Assembly: GCF_009733595.1 (NCBI RefSeq)
Contig: NZ_WOFH01000005.1
Location: forward strand, 589,448-653,447
Origin: Actinomadura litoris
Lineage (GTDB): Bacteria; Actinomycetota; Actinomycetes; Streptosporangiales; Streptosporangiaceae
Direction of reading: 5' to 3'
DNA: 64,000 nt
The notes under the pieces: generated by a model
Told to the model about the DNA's origin: nothing
Database searches by the model: none
Seen by the model: only the letters and a program-made list of their open reading frames with translations
In this document: piece after piece, positions 39,776 through 48,782 of the stretch
How the letters are laid out: each line of letters opens with the position of its first letter
Position numbering within the stretch: position 1 is the stretch's first letter
Position numbers and translations under genes: made by a program

Positions 39776-40903
39776 ATGACTGAGACCAGCCATTTCCCGG
39801 CACCGACGCGTGATCTCTGCGGGACGATGCACGTCCACCGGAGACTGCTCAACAACAGCATGACCTACCGCGCCCAGCGCGCTCGCATCGAGAACCGGGC
39901 GCTCCAGTACAAGATGGGACGGCGCGGCGCGGCCCGCGACGAGGTGATCACGATCCCCGTCGTCGTCCACGTGGTGCACCACGCGAAGGTCCCCGAGCAG
40001 AACATCGACGACGACCAGATCCGCAGCCAGATCGACGTCCTCAACCGGGACTTCCGGGCCGCGAACCCGGACGTCTCCCAGGTTCCGGAGGTGTGGCGGC
40101 CGCTGGTCGCCGACGCCCGCGTCGAGTTCCGGCTCGCCGAGCACGACCCGCTGGGCGGCGCGACGGACGGGATCGTCCGGGTCGAGACCGACCAGGACGG
40201 CTTCGACACCGACGACGCCGTGAAGGCCGCCGCGACGGGCGGCGCCGACCCGTGGCCGAGCGACCAGTACCTGAACCTGTGGGTCTGCCAGCTCGGCGGC
40301 GGGCTGCTCGGCTACGCCCAGTTCCCGGGCGGGCCGCCGCAGACCGACGGCGTGGTGATCCTCTACACCGCGTTCGGGACGACCGGCGCCGCCGCGGCCC
40401 CCTACGACGGCGGGCGCACCGCGACGCACGAGATCGGCCACTGGCTCGACCTCCTGCACATCTGGGGCGACGACGACGGCGCGTGCGCCAGCGACGACCG
40501 CGTCCCCGACACCCCGAACCAGGCCGACTCCAACGCGGGGACACCGTCCTTCCCGCATGTGACCTGCGACAACGGACCCAACGGCGACATGTTCATGAAC
40601 TACATGGACTACGTCGACGACCGGGCGATGTTCATGTTCACCCAGGGGCAGAGCGAGCGGATGGACGCCTGCCTGGAGGGGGCCAGGGCCTCGTTCGTGG
40701 TCGCCCACCACACCGGCGCGCCGGCGGCGCAGCCCGCGGCCGCGCAGCCCGCGCCGGCGAAGGCGGCGGCGGGCGCCGGCGGGAACGGGCACGCCGAGGG
40801 GCCCGTCGAGCGGCTCCTGCACGACACCGAACGGCTCACCAAGGAGGTCCTCGACGAGATCCACGACGCGCTCGGCCTCGTCACCGGCCGGACCGGCACG
40901 TGA
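39776..40903 (+). CDS. M43 (pappalysin/cytophagalysin-type) zinc metalloprotease
   Basis: 375 residues from ATG 39776 (AGAGG upstream; GTG 39743 in frame but weaker). Zinc site HEIGHWLDLLHIWG is the M43 extended HExxHxxxxxH; the Met-turn is MNYMDYVDD. The mature-like part starts at ITIPVVVHVVHH; an N-terminal segment of about 55 residues may be a propeptide. No signal peptide is evident. After residue 315 is an Ala/Pro linker and a short acidic helix. A small companion gene follows after 16 bp. Confidence 0.9.
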   Translation: MTETSHFPAPTRDLCGTMHVHRRLLNNSMTYRAQRARIENRALQYKMGRRGAARDEVITIPVVVHVVHHAKVPEQNIDDDQIRSQIDVLNRDFRAANPDVSQVPEVWRPLVADARVEFRLAEHDPLGGATDGIVRVETDQDGFDTDDAVKAAATGGADPWPSDQYLNLWVCQLGGGLLGYAQFPGGPPQTDGVVILYTAFGTTGAAAAPYDGGRTATHEIGHWLDLLHIWGDDDGACASDDRVPDTPNQADSNAGTPSFPHVTCDNGPNGDMFMNYMDYVDDRAMFMFTQGQSERMDACLEGARASFVVAHHTGAPAAQPAAAQPAPAKAAAGAGGNGHAEGPVERLLHDTERLTKEVLDEIHDALGLVTGRTGT

Positions 40904-40919
40904 GCGGGGAGGAGGGCGC

Positions 40920-41246
40920 GTGAGCGCATCCCAGGAGGCGCCCCGCGATGTCACGGGCGCCTGGCTGCACTCCTTCGAGGAGGACACCGAGACGGAGGCG
41001 GTGTACCGGCCGTCCGGGCACGCGTTCCGTCCGGCGCGGCGCCCGAGGCGCGGCCTGGAGTTCCGCCCGGACGGGACGTTCGTGGAGCGCCGGGCGGGCC
41101 CCGACGACCGGCGTGTCGGGGTCGAGGGCCACTGGGAGCGGCGCGGCCCCGACCGGGTCGCCGTGTCGTTCCCCGCGGGTGGGCGCCCGCCGTTCGAGAT
41201 CACCGTCCTGTCGCGGACGGCGGACCGGCTCACGATCGCGCGCTGA
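40920..41246 (+). CDS. Small beta-rich protein downstream of the metalloprotease
   Basis: 108 residues, with GGGGAGGAGGG before GTG 40920. Lipocalin-like pattern: DVTGAWLHSFEEDT, RGLEFRPDGTFVERRAG, VEGHWERRGPDRVAVSFP, ITVLSRTADRLTIAR. No signal peptide. Cotranscribed with the M43 protease; an inhibitor or chaperone role is possible but unproven. Confidence 0.7.
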   Translation: MSASQEAPRDVTGAWLHSFEEDTETEAVYRPSGHAFRPARRPRRGLEFRPDGTFVERRAGPDDRRVGVEGHWERRGPDRVAVSFPAGGRPPFEITVLSRTADRLTIAR

Positions 41247-41253
41247 CCCCGGG

Positions 41254-41847
41254 TCAGCGCCTGCGGCGGGACTCGGGGGCCGCGCGCAGGTGGACGCGTT
41301 CGCCCTGGCGGCCGAAGAGGCTGAGGATCTCGGCGGGCTGGTCGCCGCCGGGCCCGAACCAGTGCGGCAGCCGGGTGTCGAACTCGGCGGCCTCGCCCGG
41401 CCCCATGATCAGGTCGTGCCCGGCGACGATCAGCCGGACCTTCCCCGACAGGACGTACAGCCACTCATACCCCTCGTGCGTGAACATCTCGGGGACGCTC
41501 TGGTCCGGCGGGATGATCGACTTCCACGCCTGGAGGGGGCCGGGCTGGCGGGTCAGCGGGATGTGCGTGCGGCCGTGGACGCACCGGGCCTGGAACCGGA
41601 CCCGGGGGTCGCCGACCTCGGGCGCGCCGACCAGCTCGTCCAGCGGCACCTGGTGGGCCTGCGCGATCGGCAGCAGCAGCTCCAGGCTCGGCCGCCGCTG
41701 GCCCGCCTCCAACCGCGACAGCGTGCTCTTGGAGATGCCCGTCGACTCGGCGAGCGCGGCGAGCGTGACGCCGCGCTCGGTGCGCAGCCGCCGGAGCCGG
41801 GGCCCGACGTCGGCGAGCGCCTTGGTGATCGCTGCGGCGTTGTCCAT
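41254..41847 (-). CDS. XRE-family regulator with C-terminal cupin
   Basis: 197 residues. HTH about residues 16-70 (LRRLRTERGVTLAALAESTGISKSTLSRLEAGQRRPSLELLLPIAQA), cupin about 110-180 (EMFTHEGYEWLYVLSGKVRLIVAGHDLIMGPGEAAEFDTRLPHWF). This fusion commonly represses a neighbouring metabolic gene. It is divergent from the FAD oxidoreductase with 93 bp between starts, a likely target. Confidence 0.92.
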   Translation of the reverse strand: MDNAAAITKALADVGPRLRRLRTERGVTLAALAESTGISKSTLSRLEAGQRRPSLELLLPIAQAHQVPLDELVGAPEVGDPRVRFQARCVHGRTHIPLTRQPGPLQAWKSIIPPDQSVPEMFTHEGYEWLYVLSGKVRLIVAGHDLIMGPGEAAEFDTRLPHWFGPGGDQPAEILSLFGRQGERVHLRAAPESRRRR

Positions 41848-41940
41848 GTCCCCATTCCACCCCCGTTTCCCAGAAATGGCAACAGAAGTTGTCGTTCCCG
41901 GCGACCGGGAGGCACTGTCGTGGGACGGAGGTGATCGCAG

Positions 41941-42897
41941 ATGTACGACGTCGTGGTGATCGGCGGGGGAGCCGCCGGGCTGAGCGCGGCGCTGGTCCTC
42001 GGACGTGCCCGCCGCCTGGTCGCGGTGGTCGACGGCGGGGAGCCGCGCAACGCGCCGGCCGCGCACATGCAGGGCTACCTGTCGCGGGACGGTATGTCCC
42101 CGGCGGCGCTGCTGGAGGTGGGCCGCGCCGAGGCGGCCGGGTACGGGGTGCGGGTGATCGACGCCCGGGTGGGCCACATCGAGCCCGGGTTCGACGTCCA
42201 CCTGACGGGGGGCGGGTCCCTGCGGGCCCGCCGGATCCTGGTGGCGACCGGCCTGCGCGACGAACTGCCGGACATCCCCGGCGTGCGCGAACGCTGGGGC
42301 AAGGACGTGCTGCACTGCCCCTACTGCCACGGCTACGAGGTCCGGGACGAGCCGCTGGGCGTCCTCGGCACCGGCCCGCACGCGGTCTCGCACGCGCTGC
42401 TGCTCCGGCAGTGGTCGGACGACCTCGTGCTCTTCCCCCACCGGACGGAGCTGACCGGCGCCGACCGGCAGCGGCTCTCCGCGCGCGGGGTGCGCGTCGT
42501 CCCGGGGGAGGTCAAGCGGCTGGTGACGGACGAGGGCCGCCTCAGCGGCGTCGAACTCGCCGGCGGCGGGACGGTGCCGCGCACGGCGGTCTTCCTCGCC
42601 TCGCGCATGGTCCCCCGGGACGGCCTCCTGACCGCGCTCGGATGCGAGCGCGCGGACGGCTGGGTGCGGACGGACCCGTCCGGGCTGACGAGCGTCCCGG
42701 GAGTGTGGGCGGCGGGCAACGTCCGCGACCCGCGCGCGCAGGTCGTCACCGCGGCGGGCATGGGGTCGGCGGCGGCGATGGCCATCAACCACGACCTCAC
42801 CGACGAGGACGTCGAGGCCGCCCTCGCCCCGTTCTCCGCGCGGGCCGAGGCGGCCAACTGCGCACGGGTCGCGGCCGACCGCCGCCACGGGCTGTGA
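41941..42897 (+). CDS. Thioredoxin-reductase-like FAD/NAD(P) oxidoreductase (GliT-like CxxC)
   Basis: 318 residues. FAD motif VVVIGGGAAGLSAALVLGRARR, redox motif CPYCHGYE, NAD(P)-binding GVLGTGPHA, C-terminal GVWAAGNVRD. The CPYCHGYE form resembles dithiol oxidases that close disulfides in small molecules (GliT, HlmI type) more than classical TrxR (CATC). The substrate may be a small dithiol; inference. Divergent XRE-cupin gene is its probable regulator. Confidence 0.88.
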   Translation: MYDVVVIGGGAAGLSAALVLGRARRLVAVVDGGEPRNAPAAHMQGYLSRDGMSPAALLEVGRAEAAGYGVRVIDARVGHIEPGFDVHLTGGGSLRARRILVATGLRDELPDIPGVRERWGKDVLHCPYCHGYEVRDEPLGVLGTGPHAVSHALLLRQWSDDLVLFPHRTELTGADRQRLSARGVRVVPGEVKRLVTDEGRLSGVELAGGGTVPRTAVFLASRMVPRDGLLTALGCERADGWVRTDPSGLTSVPGVWAAGNVRDPRAQVVTAAGMGSAAAMAINHDLTDEDVEAALAPFSARAEAANCARVAADRRHGL

Positions 42898-42904
42898 CGC
42901 GCGT

Positions 42905-44509
42905 TCAGCGGCGGAAGATCGTGATGGAGTGGCCGACCTCGTCGACCGGCCGACCGTCCCTGAGCAGGGCGGTCAGCCGGGGGTCGGCCTTGGCGACCCA
43001 GCTGTCGGACACCACCAGCAGCCCCCGCACCCGGTCGGGCGGCACCAGGAGCGGGTCGCCCGCGTGGATCCCGTAGTAGGACGGGACGCCGCTGCCCTTG
43101 TAGGCCAGCCAGACCCGCTCGTCCGGATACCGGGTGCGGAGGCGGTCGGCGAGCCGTCCGAGGTCCTGGCCCCAGTCGACGTTGGAGTCGTGCAGGCGCA
43201 GATGGGTCCTGGACGGCCCGCCGAACGCCTCGTTGGAGTACGGCAGGTAGTAGGGGAACGTCCGCAGCGAACTCACCGCGACGAAAAGCACCAGGACCGC
43301 CGTAATGAAGCGCAGGCGGGGGACGGTCACGCACGCCGCCGCCGCGACGGCCAGGAACATCGGAATGAAGATGACATACCGGACGCCGAGATCCCGCGAC
43401 CCGGTCATCGCCACCGCGAGCAGCACGGCGGCGGGCAGGAGCAGGGGGAGCGCGGCACGGCGCAGCACCCCGACCCCGACCGCCCACAGCGCGAGCATCC
43501 CCAGCGGCGTCTTCACCAGCAGTGCCGCGGGCAGGTAGTACCAGAGTGACCCGCGGTAGTGGCGGCCGAGCAGGAACCCGTCCCAGGTCGAATCCTCGAA
43601 TCCGAACTGGACGCGCATGCCGTCCCGGTACGGGCGCGGGAACGGCATGAGGTCGACGAGGAGGCCGCGCGGGCCGCCGATGTCCGGCACGCCGGGCGGT
43701 GCCGTCCAGCGCAGCCGCGGGTCGACGGCCAGGTAGCACGCCCACACCACCGCGACCGTCCCGGCCAGCATGCCCAGGGCCGCTCCGGCCCGTCCCCGCC
43801 AGGAAGGTCGGGGGCACGCGGCCAACGCCATCAGCACCGGAACCGCCGCGAGCATGCTCATCTTCGTCGCCGCGGCCGCGCCCAGCGCGGCCGCCGCGAG
43901 CGGCAGGTAGGGGAGGGGACGCTCGCGCGCCCGCCGCAGCGTCCACGCCGAGGCCAGCAGGAACCCGGACGCGGGGACGTCGAGCGTCGCCAGCGACCCG
44001 TGCGCGATGACGTCCGGCGAGAACGCGTAGAGGGCGAGCGCGACCAGCCCGCCGGCCCGGCCGGTCAGGTCGGCCGCGAACGCGAAAACCACCAGCCCGA
44101 ACAGCAGCGTCAGCACGATCATCGGCAGCCGCGCGGCGAGCAGCACCCGCCGCGCGTCGTTCCCCGACTCGTAGAGCAGGTGGCGACCGGCGGCCTCCTG
44201 CGTCCCGGTGAACCCCTCGTCCAGCCGGGGCCTCGCGACCGCGAGCCCCGCGCCCATGACCAGCTTGCCCAGCGGCGGATGCTCGGGGTTGGGGCGGAGG
44301 CTGTGCTCGCGCTGGTAGACGGCGGCGGCGCCCACGTACACGGGCTCGTCGATCGTCGGGGTCTGCTGGAGCGCCGCCGTCACCATCGCGGCGGCCATCT
44401 CCGCCAGCAGGGCCGCCACGCACACCACCACGACCCAGCGCCGGAGCGCGGGCGGCGGGGCCGAGGGGGGCGCCTGGGCCGGCGAAGTCACCGAATCCGG
44501 CGAAGTCAC
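42905..44509 (-). CDS. GT39/PMT-type membrane glycosyltransferase
   Basis: 534 residues with about 11 membrane helices. The first external loop has the acidic motif TIDEPVYVGAAAVY and REHSLRPNPEHPPLGK, typical of Dol-P-Man mannosyltransferases and ArnT-like enzymes; the C-terminal soluble domain includes LRLHDSNVDWGQDLGRLADRLR, YKGSGVPSYYGI. Catalyses sugar transfer from a lipid-linked donor to an extracytoplasmic acceptor. A second GTG at 44491 repeats the same start context (VTSP), so the first six codons are uncertain. Confidence 0.85.
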   Translation of the reverse strand: MTSPDSVTSPAQAPPSAPPPALRRWVVVVCVAALLAEMAAAMVTAALQQTPTIDEPVYVGAAAVYQREHSLRPNPEHPPLGKLVMGAGLAVARPRLDEGFTGTQEAAGRHLLYESGNDARRVLLAARLPMIVLTLLFGLVVFAFAADLTGRAGGLVALALYAFSPDVIAHGSLATLDVPASGFLLASAWTLRRARERPLPYLPLAAAALGAAAATKMSMLAAVPVLMALAACPRPSWRGRAGAALGMLAGTVAVVWACYLAVDPRLRWTAPPGVPDIGGPRGLLVDLMPFPRPYRDGMRVQFGFEDSTWDGFLLGRHYRGSLWYYLPAALLVKTPLGMLALWAVGVGVLRRAALPLLLPAAVLLAVAMTGSRDLGVRYVIFIPMFLAVAAAACVTVPRLRFITAVLVLFVAVSSLRTFPYYLPYSNEAFGGPSRTHLRLHDSNVDWGQDLGRLADRLRTRYPDERVWLAYKGSGVPSYYGIHAGDPLLVPPDRVRGLLVVSDSWVAKADPRLTALLRDGRPVDEVGHSITIFRR

Positions 44510-44596
44510 CGCCCCACTTAACCACCGCGCCGGGAACCCCGGGGGCGGGCGGCCCGTCGAACGTCGCGACGATCACCGTTGATGGGAGTGCCCGCC

Positions 44597-45373
44597 GTGC
44601 CTGTGAAGCTGGAGATGTCCGACCCCGAGGACCTGTGGGCGGAGGCGTCCGCCCTGGCCATGCTCACCGTCGGGACCGAGGGGTTCGGCGCGACCGTGTA
44701 CCCCGACGGCGCGCGCGGCGACGACGTCGGCAACGGCTGGCACGGGATGAGCTGGATCGGCGGCGGGCGGGCCGTCCTGTACGGCTACGACGTCGACGCG
44801 AGCAAGACCCGCCACCAGGTGCCGCCCATGGACCTCCTGGCGGGCGGGCCCGACTGGCTGCCCTGGGAGTGGCTCTCCGACATGATGCGCCGGGAACAGC
44901 TGATCCAGTACGTCTTCTGGTGGGACGGCTCGTCCTGGGGCCGCACCGACTACCCGGACGGCCTGCGCGACGGCGGGTACGGCGACACCAGGCGCGACGA
45001 CCAGGTCGAGGACGCGTTCCTGGCCTTCGCCGAGGACCCCAAGGCGGCGCGGGAGGCGTTCGAGGACCTCATCCGCGCCGCGCGGGCGCGCACCGTCGAC
45101 CGGGCCGTGATCGACGCGCTCCAGCGCCATCTCGACCCGGAGAACTTCGACATCGAGCCGGACGAGCCGTTCGACACCGACGCGATGCTCGCCGTCGCCG
45201 AGCGCGCCGGGGTCACGCCCGGGTCCGCCCGGCCCGAACTGCCGCCGGGCCGGGGCGAACCGGCGGACCGCCGCGTGTGGCTGCTCGACCACCTCCGGCA
45301 CTGGAGCCTGTTCGAGGAGCGCCAGCTGACCGAGGGCGTTCCGCCGAACCTGTGCTGGTCGCCGGGGTCCTAG
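44597..45373 (+). CDS. Hypothetical protein
   Basis: 258 residues from GTG 44597 (GGGAG 8 nt upstream); ATG 44582 and TTG 44579 are alternatives. Trp-rich central part (DWLPWEWLSDMMRREQLIQYVFWWDGSSW) and a long helical C-terminal half (EDAFLAFAEDPKAAREAFEDLIRAARA). No family recognised. It shares overlapping stop codons with the converging F420 oxidoreductase. Confidence 0.72.
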   Translation: MPVKLEMSDPEDLWAEASALAMLTVGTEGFGATVYPDGARGDDVGNGWHGMSWIGGGRAVLYGYDVDASKTRHQVPPMDLLAGGPDWLPWEWLSDMMRREQLIQYVFWWDGSSWGRTDYPDGLRDGGYGDTRRDDQVEDAFLAFAEDPKAAREAFEDLIRAARARTVDRAVIDALQRHLDPENFDIEPDEPFDTDAMLAVAERAGVTPGSARPELPPGRGEPADRRVWLLDHLRHWSLFEERQLTEGVPPNLCWSPGS

Positions 45374-46347
45374 CGGGCGGCGATCGCCTCGCCGATGATC
45401 TCCAGGGCGAGCGAGGTGTCGGGGCCGAGCTGGCCGGAGAACGAGACGGCGGTGTGGCCCGCCGCCTCCAGCCGGTCCAGGCCCGCGCGCAGGTCGTCCG
45501 CGTCCCCGGCGGCCATGAACAGGTCGAGGGTCCGGTCGCTGATCTCCGCGAGCCGCTCGGTGGCGCCGTCGCGCTTGGCCGCCCGCGCCGCCTCGATCTC
45601 CGACTCCGGCACCTCGTGGAAGGCCAGCGGCGCCCCGAGGTGCGGCAGGAACGTGGCGAGCAGCGAGCGCGCCTCGCGCCGCGCCAGCTCGCGGTCGGGG
45701 TGGACGAACGTCCAGTTCTCGGCGACGAACTGGACCTCGTCGGCGGCCCGCCCGGCCTCCTTCGCGCCCGCCTCCATGTGCTCCTTGAGCAGGGAGGCGT
45801 AGCCCGGGTGCCACTGCGCGGCGGCGCGCAGCCCGTCGCAGTGCGCGCCCGCGAGCCGCGCGCCCTTCGGGCCCATCGCGCCGAGGTACACCGGGACGCG
45901 GCGCCCGGTGCCGAAGTGCAGCCTCGCGTCCTTCCTGAGCTGGAACACCTCGCCGTCGTAGGGGCCGCCGCCGCCCTCGACCAGCGTGCGGATGACGTCG
46001 ACGGCCTCGCGCAGGCCGTCGAGCGTCGCCGGGTTCGTCCGGCCGACCATCTCATACATCGAGCCGCGGCCGAGGCCGAGCACCGCGCGGCCGCCGGACA
46101 GCTCGTCCAGGTGCGCGAGGTTCGCCGCGAGCTGCACGGGATGGCTCAGGTAGGGGTGGGTCACGTTCGGGCCGACCAGCACCCGGGACGTCGCGCGCGC
46201 CATGTCGCACAGCACCGGCCAGACCGGCCGCCGGAACAGGACGTCGTGGAGGGAGACGTCCTCGAAACCCAGCTCCTCCGCCCGCGCCGCGAGCACCGGG
46301 TAGGCGTCGAGCGGCAGGTTCCCGTGCAACTGCAGGAAGTACTCCAT
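45370..46347 (-). CDS. LLM-class F420-dependent oxidoreductase
   Basis: 325 residues. Luciferase-like barrel: LAARAEELGFEDVSLHDVLFRRP, NVTHPYLSHPVQLAANLAHLDELSGGRAVLGLGRGSMYEMVG, REAVDVIRTLVEG, VPVYLGAMGPKGARLAGAHCDGL. The GxGRG stretch and length match F420-dependent methylene-H4MPT-reductase-like enzymes of actinobacteria. Substrate unknown. Downstream member of a two-gene operon with the octopine-type dehydrogenase (53-bp gap). Confidence 0.88.
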   Translation of the reverse strand: MEYFLQLHGNLPLDAYPVLAARAEELGFEDVSLHDVLFRRPVWPVLCDMARATSRVLVGPNVTHPYLSHPVQLAANLAHLDELSGGRAVLGLGRGSMYEMVGRTNPATLDGLREAVDVIRTLVEGGGGPYDGEVFQLRKDARLHFGTGRRVPVYLGAMGPKGARLAGAHCDGLRAAAQWHPGYASLLKEHMEAGAKEAGRAADEVQFVAENWTFVHPDRELARREARSLLATFLPHLGAPLAFHEVPESEIEAARAAKRDGATERLAEISDRTLDLFMAAGDADDLRAGLDRLEAAGHTAVSFSGQLGPDTSLALEIIGEAIAAR

Positions 46348-46400
46348 GTCACTGCTTTCCCGGCACGGCCGCGGGGGCGGCGTGCCGCGTCGTCCGTCGG

Positions 46401-47471
46401 CTAGTTGGGGTTCACTCCGTGCGGCACGCCGGTGCGCGCCGCCTCGCGGAGGTGGTCGAGGTCGTCGGTGCCGAGGAGGGCCGCGGCCCGGCCGGGGTCG
46501 AGGAGGTCCTCGCCGAGCGCCGCGCCGAGCAGGGTGAGGATCGCGGCGCCGACCGGGGCCGCGACCCCCGCGAGCCGCGCCAGCGCGACGTTCAGCACCA
46601 GGCCGCGCCGGACGTCCTCGTGGACGTAGCGGTGGTCGAGGCCGACGGTCTCGCGCCAGAGGCCGGAGGCGAGCAGCCGCTCCTTCGCGTCCGGCGGGTA
46701 CATCGAGGTGTCACGTTCCAGGTAGTAGTCCTCCAGCGGCCAGTGCGGTCCGGGCAGGCCGAGGGCCTCGCGCAGCGCGACGCGCTCCGCGTCCAGCGCC
46801 CGGGTCGTCGCGAGGACGGCGGGGGACGTCCCGTCCGCGTGGATGTCGAACCGGTCGGCGAGGTTCTGGATCGCGCCGAGGTTGTGCGCGATCAGCGGCG
46901 GGTGGATCACCGGGCCCCAGTTGGTGAGCGCCGCGTCCAGCCCGTCGGAGATCCGGACGGCCGCCGGGTAGGCGGCGGCGAACCGCGCGTGGCCCTCGTC
47001 CGCCAGCGCGCCCGTGCCGGGGATCGCGCCCACCGGCAGCCGGGTCGCCGTCACCGGGATGGCGAGCTCGCCCGGCGCGGTCACGCGGGTCAGGTACGGG
47101 AGCGTTCCAGTCTCCAGGAACGCGACGTCGGGCCGCAGCCGCGCGCCCTGCCAGGTTCCGAACGTCCCGGGGGTGAACGCCACCGCCTGCCCCGGCTCCA
47201 GCACCGGCGCGAGCGCCGCCAGCAGCTCGGGCTGCGCGGACGCGGGCACCGGCGCCACGACCAGCCCCGCCCCGCCGACCGCCCGCGCGAGGTCGTGCGT
47301 GACCAGCGCGGGCGTGACCGTGCCCGTCCGGTCGTGCGTCCGGTACCGCAGCCGCCCGCCGGACGGGAACGCCGCGCCGCGCCGCCACCACCGCACCTCG
47401 TGCCCGCCCAGCGTGAGATCGACGACGGCCGCGTGCGCGCCGTTCCCCCCGCCCAGCACCGTCACGATCAC
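46401..47471 (-). CDS. NAD/NADP octopine/nopaline dehydrogenase-family protein
   Basis: 356 residues from GTG 47471. N-terminal NAD(P) domain VTVLGGGNGAHAAVVDLTLGGHEVRWWRR; C-terminal helical domain with NWGPVIHPPLIAHNLGA and the catalytic-type His in RYVHEDVRRGLV. The family makes opines by reductive condensation of an amino acid with an alpha-keto acid, or opens related bonds. Pairing with an F420 oxidoreductase is unusual and suggests a small dedicated pathway. Confidence 0.85.
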   Translation of the reverse strand: MIVTVLGGGNGAHAAVVDLTLGGHEVRWWRRGAAFPSGGRLRYRTHDRTGTVTPALVTHDLARAVGGAGLVVAPVPASAQPELLAALAPVLEPGQAVAFTPGTFGTWQGARLRPDVAFLETGTLPYLTRVTAPGELAIPVTATRLPVGAIPGTGALADEGHARFAAAYPAAVRISDGLDAALTNWGPVIHPPLIAHNLGAIQNLADRFDIHADGTSPAVLATTRALDAERVALREALGLPGPHWPLEDYYLERDTSMYPPDAKERLLASGLWRETVGLDHRYVHEDVRRGLVLNVALARLAGVAAPVGAAILTLLGAALGEDLLDPGRAAALLGTDDLDHLREAARTGVPHGVNPN

Positions 47472-47561
47472 TGTCGGCCCTCCCCATCCCCGATCACGGG
47501 CATTCCTTGATCACGGGAGCCATCTTCCCCTGTGCGCGGCGGATCGTGCGACCGGCCCCGA

Positions 47562-48782
47562 TCATTTCGTTTCGGCTAGGCGGCGGAGGAGGAACGCGCG
47601 TTCCGCTTCGTTGGCCGTCAGGGCGAGCGCCCGCTCGTAGGCGTCCGCCGCGTCCCGGGCGCGGCCCATCCGGCGCAGCAGGTCGGCCTTGACCGCCGGA
47701 AGGTAGCGGTACCCGGCCAGCCGCCCGTCCCGTTCGAGCGCCTCGACCTCGGCCAGCGCGGCGGGCGGCCCGCCGACCATCGCGACCGCCACCGCACGGT
47801 TCAGCGCGACCACCGGGGACGGCCACACCCTCAGCAGCGCGTCATAGAGGACGAGGATCTGGTCCCAGTCGGTGTCGGCGTAGGCCGGGGCGGTCGCGTG
47901 CAGCGTCGCGATGGCGGCCTGCAAGGTGAACCGCCCTGGGTTCCCGCTTCTGAGCGCGCTCACCACGAGGGCGTCGGCTTCGGCGATGGACTCCTGGTCC
48001 CAGGCGGAGCGGTCCTGCTCTTCGAGGGGGAGGAGGCGCCCGTCCGCCGTGCGTGCGGCGCGGCGGGCGTGGCCCGCGAGCAGGAGCGCCAGCAGGCCCC
48101 TCGCCTCGCTCTCGTCCGGCATCAGGGCGTGCAGCATGCGGGCCAGGTCCACCGCGCGCCCGGCGACGTCGTCCCTGGTCAGCGTGGCTCCGGTCGGGGC
48201 GGTGTGGCCGGTGGTGAACTGCAGGTGGATCGCGGTGAGCGCCGCGTCCAGCCGGTCCGGCAGCTCGTGCGCGGCGGGCATCCGGAACGGGATCCCGGCC
48301 TTCGCGATCTTCTTCTTCGCGCGGGTGATCCGCGCGGCCATCGTGGCCTCGGGAACCAGGAACGCCCGCGCGATGTCGGGCGTCGCGACGCCGCAGGCCA
48401 GCCGCAGCGTGAGCGCGACCCGCGCCTCGACCGCGAGCGCCGGATGGCAGCACAGGAACACGAGCCGCAGGCGGTCATCGCCCGCTCCCGGCGCGGCGTC
48501 CCGCTCCGGCTCGACCAGCAGCGGCAGCTTCGAGCGCAGCGTCCGCGCCCGGCGCAGGACGTCCAGCGCGTTGTGCCGGGCGGCGGTCGTCAGCCAGGCC
48601 CCGGGCCGGCCCGGCACGCCGTCCCGCGTCCACTCGGCGAGCGCCGCCACGTAGGCGTCCTGGACGCACTCCTCCGCGAGGTCGAGGTCGCGGGCGACGC
48701 GCACCGTCGCGGCGAGCACCGTGGCCCACTCGCGGCGGTGCGCGCCCTCGACCGCCCGCCGGGCCGCGTCGGCGTCGCTCAC
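47562..48782 (-). CDS. ECF42-type RNA polymerase sigma factor with TPR-like C-terminus
   Basis: 406 residues from GTG 48782. Sigma2 at about 15-80 (ARDLDLAEECVQDAYVAALAEW, PGAWLTTAARHNALDVLRR), sigma4 about 110-170 (LTLRLACGVATPDIARAFLVPEATMAARITRAKKKI), then a long helical extension with the family sequence LLLLxHARR-like LLALLLAGHARRAARTADGRLLPLEEQDRSAWD and TPR-like helices. ECF42 factors have no anti-sigma factor; the extension and a DGPF/YciI partner control them. The GTG overlaps the YciI stop by 4 bp. Confidence 0.92.
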   Translation of the reverse strand: MSDADAARRAVEGAHRREWATVLAATVRVARDLDLAEECVQDAYVAALAEWTRDGVPGRPGAWLTTAARHNALDVLRRARTLRSKLPLLVEPERDAAPGAGDDRLRLVFLCCHPALAVEARVALTLRLACGVATPDIARAFLVPEATMAARITRAKKKIAKAGIPFRMPAAHELPDRLDAALTAIHLQFTTGHTAPTGATLTRDDVAGRAVDLARMLHALMPDESEARGLLALLLAGHARRAARTADGRLLPLEEQDRSAWDQESIAEADALVVSALRSGNPGRFTLQAAIATLHATAPAYADTDWDQILVLYDALLRVWPSPVVALNRAVAVAMVGGPPAALAEVEALERDGRLAGYRYLPAVKADLLRRMGRARDAADAYERALALTANEAERAFLLRRLAETK

